The notes beneath the pieces were generated by a model that ran no database searches, was not told the origin of the DNA, and saw only the letters and a list, made by a program, of their open reading frames with translations. From a virus, in the IMG/VR virus record IMGVR_UViG_3300023210_000011, positions 62,001-126,000 of that record: a DNA stretch of 64,000 nt. One strand, written 5' to 3'. Below are positions 60,206-64,000 of the stretch, in pieces. Each line of letters begins with the position of its first letter. The first letter of the stretch is position 1. The position numbers and the translations under genes were made by a program.

Positions 60206-60886
60206 TTATTCCCCGAATTTTACTCTGTGAAAGAGGTCCTCCTTCACAGTCGCGCCTTCTCGAAACTCCGGAGGCAGCGCCCCCTTGAGTTCGCGGTAGA
60301 CGAAGCAGGAAATTCGCAGCCGGCGGCGCGCGTCTGCCAGCAGTTTGTGGACTTCCTGCGCAGCGAGGGAGTTCTTGTAGTCCGCCCTCGCCACGACCTC
60401 GGAGATCATCCGGCTGCTCAGGCGCAGGAGCTCCACCCACGCGGTCGGATGCCCCGCCCTCTCGAAGACCGCGAGGTCTTCCTCATCTGCGCGACCGAAG
60501 ATGTCGGCCCAGCTCTCCAGGTCTCTCAGGGTGTACGACCCTTGGGGACGCGCAGCCTGATCTCGGAGCAGTCCCATCACGGCATTGGCGTAGTCCGGGG
60601 TCATCCCCAGCTTGGCGTTCCGTAGATCCAAGATCTGCTGGACCACAGCCATCTGGGATTCCAATCGCCGCACTTTCGCGCGCAGCGTTCGGATCTCCGC
60701 CAACTTCGGCCGCTCCAGCATCCCCTCTGTCTTGAGCTCATGGACCTCTTCGGGGTCCAGGTGCTGGCGCCGCCCAGACCGCTGGCTCGACAGCTGGCCC
60801 GAGTTGATGTAGTTGCGTATAGTACGCTCGGAGCGACCCAGAACGCGCGCAGCTTCTGAGATCGTCATTGTATACTGAGTGCCCAT
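60206..60886 (-). CDS. Helix-turn-helix DNA-binding protein (MerR/excisionase-like N-terminus)
   Basis: 226 residues from ATG 60886 (GGGGAG close upstream); an ATG six codons later is possible. Residues ~6-50 are an excisionase/MerR-type winged HTH (TISEAARVLGRSERTIRNYI, SGQLSSQRSGRRQHLDPEEV). A coiled-coil stretch (LAEIRTLRAKVRRLESQMAV) and a helical C-terminal domain follow. Its 5' end overlaps the TGTATACT box of the divergent head operon, so it could repress that operon and itself. Because it stands near terL, a small terminase subunit is an alternative, less likely given the HTH type. Confidence 0.7.
   Translation of the reverse strand: MGTQYTMTISEAARVLGRSERTIRNYINSGQLSSQRSGRRQHLDPEEVHELKTEGMLERPKLAEIRTLRAKVRRLESQMAVVQQILDLRNAKLGMTPDYANAVMGLLRDQAARPQGSYTLRDLESWADIFGRADEEDLAVFERAGHPTAWVELLRLSSRMISEVVARADYKNSLAAQEVHKLLADARRRLRISCFVYRELKGALPPEFREGATVKEDLFHRVKFGE
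60869..60876 (+). promoter_or_regulatory. -10-like promoter box of the head operon
   Basis: TGTATACT lies 29 bases before the ATG at 60905; a start near 60883 would give a ~22-base leader. It overlaps the first codons of the divergent HTH gene. No -35 consensus is visible at 17 bases. Confidence 0.45.
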
Positions 60887-60904
60887 TCTCTCCCCGGATG
60901 ATGA

Positions 60905-61849
60905 ATGTTCAGCGGGCCCACAATCACGCGCAGCTACCTTCAGGGCCTTGCTCGCAACGCGACTACCGATTTCCTCACGCACGGAACTCCGCTCACCGAA
61001 GCCGTGGTGAAGCAGGCGAGTGCGGTAGACGCGACCCTCACCGCGGAACACGTCCGGCGTGTGTGTGAGATGACGTACCACGACGCGTACGAGCGGATGC
61101 ACAAGCAGGCGGGCAGCGCAGATCGCTACATCGTCTTCGACCCGCCCGACCCCTGTGTCGCGGCAGGGATGCTCAACGCTGCGAAGGTGGCTTCCGCGCA
61201 GGCGCGAACTACTTCCACCTCGGGATCTCTTATGACAGAGAAAATCGCCTCTGCCCAGCCTCGCGTCAAGTTCCAGCGGGCCAACGCTTTCGACGAACTG
61301 ATGAAGACCGCCAGCGGCGAGGATGAGGCGTTCGAGAACAAGAAGCTCGCCCGCCAGGTGCAGGATCTCGATCGGAATCTCCGAGAGGCTTCCAGTGCCC
61401 TCGAGGGGCAGATCGAGGCGTGCAAGACGGCGTCCGCCATGGCGTGGGACGCGCTGGTGAAGACGGCGTACAACACCTACAAAGACGGGCACTCCCTGGA
61501 GGAGGTTCTGCACGCAGGCTTCTCCGGCATGGACTCCTCCGTCAACCATGCTGAGGCCACCAAGGTCGCTTCCCAGCTCGCGGAGTTCTTCGCGGACAAG
61601 GTCGAAAAGACCGCAGGCCTCAAGGTCCACCGGACGCAGCGCCTGGGTGAGATCGACCCCGACCATCCGTTGCCATCCCGCTTCAACAAGATGGCTGCCC
61701 TGGCGACGCAGCGCGCTCACATGGAGATCGCGTTGAGTGACCTCCAGCGGGATCGCAAGTACCTCAACGAGGAGATCTCCGAGACCCTCTTCGGGGACAA
61801 GACCGCAAGTATCCGCCAGATCTCCGCTCTCCAGACTCGAGGTTCCTGA
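60905..61849 (+). CDS. Head-operon protein with a dozen K-x-A(S) motifs, unknown
   Basis: 314 residues, ATG 60905 with a weak GGA site. It is almost wholly helical. K-x-A tetrapeptides occur about twelve times: KQAS, KQAG, KVAS, KIAS, KTAS, KLAR, KTAS, KTAY, KVAS, KTAG, KMAA and KTAS. Such spacing could mark cleavage or docking sites of a scaffold or core protein. The helical, charged make-up and its place ahead of the protease-like gene fit a prohead core or scaffold candidate. It ends in a TGATG overlap. Confidence 0.6.
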   Translation: MFSGPTITRSYLQGLARNATTDFLTHGTPLTEAVVKQASAVDATLTAEHVRRVCEMTYHDAYERMHKQAGSADRYIVFDPPDPCVAAGMLNAAKVASAQARTTSTSGSLMTEKIASAQPRVKFQRANAFDELMKTASGEDEAFENKKLARQVQDLDRNLREASSALEGQIEACKTASAMAWDALVKTAYNTYKDGHSLEEVLHAGFSGMDSSVNHAEATKVASQLAEFFADKVEKTAGLKVHRTQRLGEIDPDHPLPSRFNKMAALATQRAHMEIALSDLQRDRKYLNEEISETLFGDKTASIRQISALQTRGS

Positions 61850-62403
61850 TGTCTGTCTCTGTGCCCGCCGATGCCTACGCCGCCTACGCTCGCGGTGAGA
61901 TCTCCCAGGACGAGCTGGCCGAGCTCGAGAAGTTCGCAGACGCGCTCAACAAGGAGGCGGGGGCCCCCATGGGCGGACTGTCTACCGCCCAGCTCGGGGG
62001 TCTGATGCTGGCAGCTCCCACGGCAGTGTGGGCGGGATCCAAGATCCCCCAGGCCCTCGACAACACGCTCAGTGCGATGACCTTCAACCGGGACTACAAC
62101 CGGATGCTGAAGGTGAACCCGCAGCTGGGTGCCCCGGACGACCCGAACCTTCGGATGGCCTTCAAGACCCTCCGGAGTACCAATCCGAGCTACTCGAAGG
62201 ATCCGCTCATCGCCGGGACCATCCTCGACATGGTGATGACCAACCGCATGGACCCGGATGACCCCTCGAGTGCTCCGCGCTTCGATCCGGCTCTCCTGCA
62301 GCAGCTCCAGAACCGAGGGTCGGACCCTGCGGCCACTGAGGCAGGCAAGGCGGTGAGTCGTGTTCCGCAGCAGATGATGGCCGGATTTGGCGGCGGGGAC
62401 TGA
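61849..62403 (+). CDS. Head-operon protein, unknown
   Basis: 184 residues, TGATG start. N-terminal helix (ARGEISQDELAELEKFADAL) ends in NKEAGAPMGG, again K-x-A. A hydrophobic helix follows (TAQLGGLMLAAPTAVWAGSK), then polar helical sequence (FNRDYNRMLKVNPQLGAPDD) resembling small internal head proteins, and a Gln/Gly-rich end. The next gene starts inside its stop codon. Function unknown; virion association inferred from the operon. Confidence 0.6.
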   Translation: MSVSVPADAYAAYARGEISQDELAELEKFADALNKEAGAPMGGLSTAQLGGLMLAAPTAVWAGSKIPQALDNTLSAMTFNRDYNRMLKVNPQLGAPDDPNLRMAFKTLRSTNPSYSKDPLIAGTILDMVMTNRMDPDDPSSAPRFDPALLQQLQNRGSDPAATEAGKAVSRVPQQMMAGFGGGD

Positions 62404-64000
62404 TGGACAAGGAAGCCCTCTTCAGAGGCACTTCTCGTGATGGATCTCCCCTGATCCATCGAGTAGAGCCCGGCTCCGCCCACGGGGCCTCCGAAACTGG
62501 AGGTCTCTGCAAGACTGCGTCTGGAGAGCACCTTCCTGAAGTCCTGGAACTTCTGGAGTCCATCGAGGCCCAGCCAGGCCGCCTGTACCTGGTGAACTCC
62601 GCCCTGGGGGCCGGTGAGTACGTGGGGTTCAACCTCCGCGGCGATTGGTTCACCGAAGCTGGACTGCGGAGAGCGCCTCCCGGCTTCGAGGACATTCCCG
62701 TGTGGGACATCGATGCGCGGCGTCGTGCGGCGAACCAGACTGAGGCCCTCCCTCGCTGGGGGTCCCTGACCTGGGGATACCCCACGTTCTACAACGCGCA
62801 CCGCTTCCGGCACCACGTCAACAAGGACCCCAATAAGGCGTACGGCTTCATCCTCGGCGCCTTCTGGGACGACCGCATGAAGCGGGTCATCCTGGTCTCG
62901 GAGCTCGTGAGGGACATGTGCGCCAAAATGGGCGCTCTCGATCTCTACGATCGGATCCGGAATGGGGAGTTTCCTGACACATCCATGGGCTCCAAGGTGC
63001 CCTACGATCGCTGCTCGATCTGCGACAACCACGCACGCACCCCACTCGAGTACTGCAAGCACGTCCAGCGAGGCGCCCCAGCTCCGTATGGGATGAAGAC
63101 CCTTCTGCCAGACGGCCGCATCTGCGGGGTCTACAACGACTACCCTCGCTTTTTCGATGACTCCTACGTGTTCGTCGGAGCGGAGCGGTCTGCGAAGGTC
63201 ATGTCGAATGTGACGGACCAGGTGCTCGGCTCAAACGGGTACTCCCAGACGATCTACCCGTTCATCCCGCCCCGCATGCGGAAGACCGCAGGAGCAGAGG
63301 AGCCGGCAGCGGCACCTATGCCCGATTTCGTCATTGAAGAGAAGCTGACGCGTGCCCTGGGTTCGATCCCGGCATCGACCCCGATGGAGCGGGAGGCTCT
63401 GCGCTTCTTCATGCAGGAACGCCTGGCTGAAGAGCGCCTGTTGATCGGAACCATGTCTGCGACTGAGTTCGAGATGTGGAAGGAGATCGCGGTCAACACG
63501 TTCTCGCGCCAGTACGGACTCCCGCCGCACCATCTTTCGCACCTGAAGGACGTCTTCAACCAGAGGGTCAACCTCTCCGGGGTAACGAAGGTCGCGGAGA
63601 TGCCCAAGTGGGCGGAGATGCTCAAGCGGATCCCCGCCCCGACTGCTGCGCAGATGAGCCTGCTCCGCAAAGAAGAGCAGAGTCTCCCGGAGCTCCCACG
63701 AGAGGTTCTGGACCAGATGGCGGAGTCTCCGGGCCCCAACCTACGCGCCGCGGCGCGATTGGGGATCGTGGTACGTCCGCACGAATTCCAGAGGATCCTT
63801 CTCTCACGAAAGAACCCCGCCTTGGCGGATGAGCTCTACCAGAACCGGGAAGTGTTCCGTCCCTGTGCGCTGAAGTCTCAGGCGTCTCCCTTCGACGCCG
63901 CGTCTTTCGTGCCTCAAGAGGCGATGTCTCGGATCATCTCTCTTCTGACGGATTTTCTTCCGAAACGGTCGTTCGCCCCATCGGCGATTCGCATTCGGCT
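62403..64000 (+). CDS. Candidate prohead-protease-like head protein, 3' end beyond window
   Basis: 532 codons are visible from ATG 62403 (TGATG overlap) and no stop occurs before the window ends. Residues 76-88 (FNLRGDWFTEAGL) resemble the N-x-x-G-D-x-F strand of phage head-maturation proteases. Residues 194-220 (SMGSKVPYDRCSICDNHA, then EYCKH) carry C204, C207, C218 and H220, a probable CCCH zinc site. A combination of this type occurs in large-phage head proteins annotated as proteases, from memory and without a search. A catalytic Ser/His pair is not proven. GGLCKTAS near residue 40 is another K-x-A-S. The gene order supports a head role, with the capsid gene expected downstream. Confidence 0.55.
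   Translation, partial: MDKEALFRGTSRDGSPLIHRVEPGSAHGASETGGLCKTASGEHLPEVLELLESIEAQPGRLYLVNSALGAGEYVGFNLRGDWFTEAGLRRAPPGFEDIPVWDIDARRRAANQTEALPRWGSLTWGYPTFYNAHRFRHHVNKDPNKAYGFILGAFWDDRMKRVILVSELVRDMCAKMGALDLYDRIRNGEFPDTSMGSKVPYDRCSICDNHARTPLEYCKHVQRGAPAPYGMKTLLPDGRICGVYNDYPRFFDDSYVFVGAERSAKVMSNVTDQVLGSNGYSQTIYPFIPPRMRKTAGAEEPAAAPMPDFVIEEKLTRALGSIPASTPMEREALRFFMQERLAEERLLIGTMSATEFEMWKEIAVNTFSRQYGLPPHHLSHLKDVFNQRVNLSGVTKVAEMPKWAEMLKRIPAPTAAQMSLLRKEEQSLPELPREVLDQMAESPGPNLRAAARLGIVVRPHEFQRILLSRKNPALADELYQNREVFRPCALKSQASPFDAASFVPQEAMSRIISLLTDFLPKRSFAPSAIRIR

Overview
The window is part of a large tailed bacteriophage genome (Caudoviricetes). It holds a portal protein, a terminase large subunit, baseplate and tail-fibre genes and a complete phage replication set, packed with ATGA, GTGA and TGATG start/stop overlaps and no bacterial housekeeping genes. 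Base composition is clearly GC-rich (judged by eye, not counted), which suggests a high-GC host that cannot be named from the sequence. Both ends are inside genes, so the genome is longer than 64 kb. I see no major capsid protein, tail tube or sheath, lysis genes, integrase, tRNA or CRISPR array here.

Layout. (1) 1-18210, plus strand: a baseplate/tail-fibre module of six genes, four of them encoding 771 to 2174 residues, sharing a small repeated beta-type domain. It ends at a hairpin (18226-18254) facing the opposite operon. (2) 18270-34074, minus strand: one long replication and recombination operon, read from 34074 downward. In transcription order it encodes a small Cys protein, an SF2 helicase, a family-4-type uracil-DNA glycosylase, three unknowns, a DnaB-like helicase, a CHC2/Toprim primase, a zinc-ribbon candidate ssDNA-binding protein, family A DNA polymerase, a run of tiny zinc-ribbon genes, an HU-like protein, a RecA-like recombinase, two PD-(D/E)XK nucleases, a RusA-like resolvase and a histone-H1-like low-complexity protein. 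(3) 34158-39065, plus strand: head/neck genes ending in the portal. (4) 39062-39827, minus strand: four tiny genes converging on the portal gene. (5) 39896-56660, plus strand: a giant RNA polymerase gene followed by spike, internal virion and decoration-type genes. (6) 56668-60886: the terminase large subunit (plus) flanked by two short minus-strand islands, one with a helix-turn-helix regulator candidate. (7) 60905-64000, plus strand: the start of a head operon, ending in an incomplete candidate prohead-protease-like gene; the capsid gene probably lies beyond the window.

The outstanding feature is the 2108-residue gene at 39896-46222. It is a complete cellular-type multisubunit RNA polymerase core, beta and beta-prime, in one polypeptide, with the NADFDGD catalytic loop and the second beta-prime zinc site intact but the first beta-prime zinc finger missing. 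It lies between the portal and a baseplate spike gene, so packaging into the virion is a reasonable hypothesis. Other notable patterns are a family of small glycine-zipper proteins sharing an N-terminal signature near MDKIAAYExxLxxHPLWE, a K-x-A-S mini-motif concentrated in head-associated proteins, TGT(T)ATA(C/G)T promoter-like boxes at three strand-switch points, a structured leader at 47780-47837 and palindromes embedded in the portal convergence.
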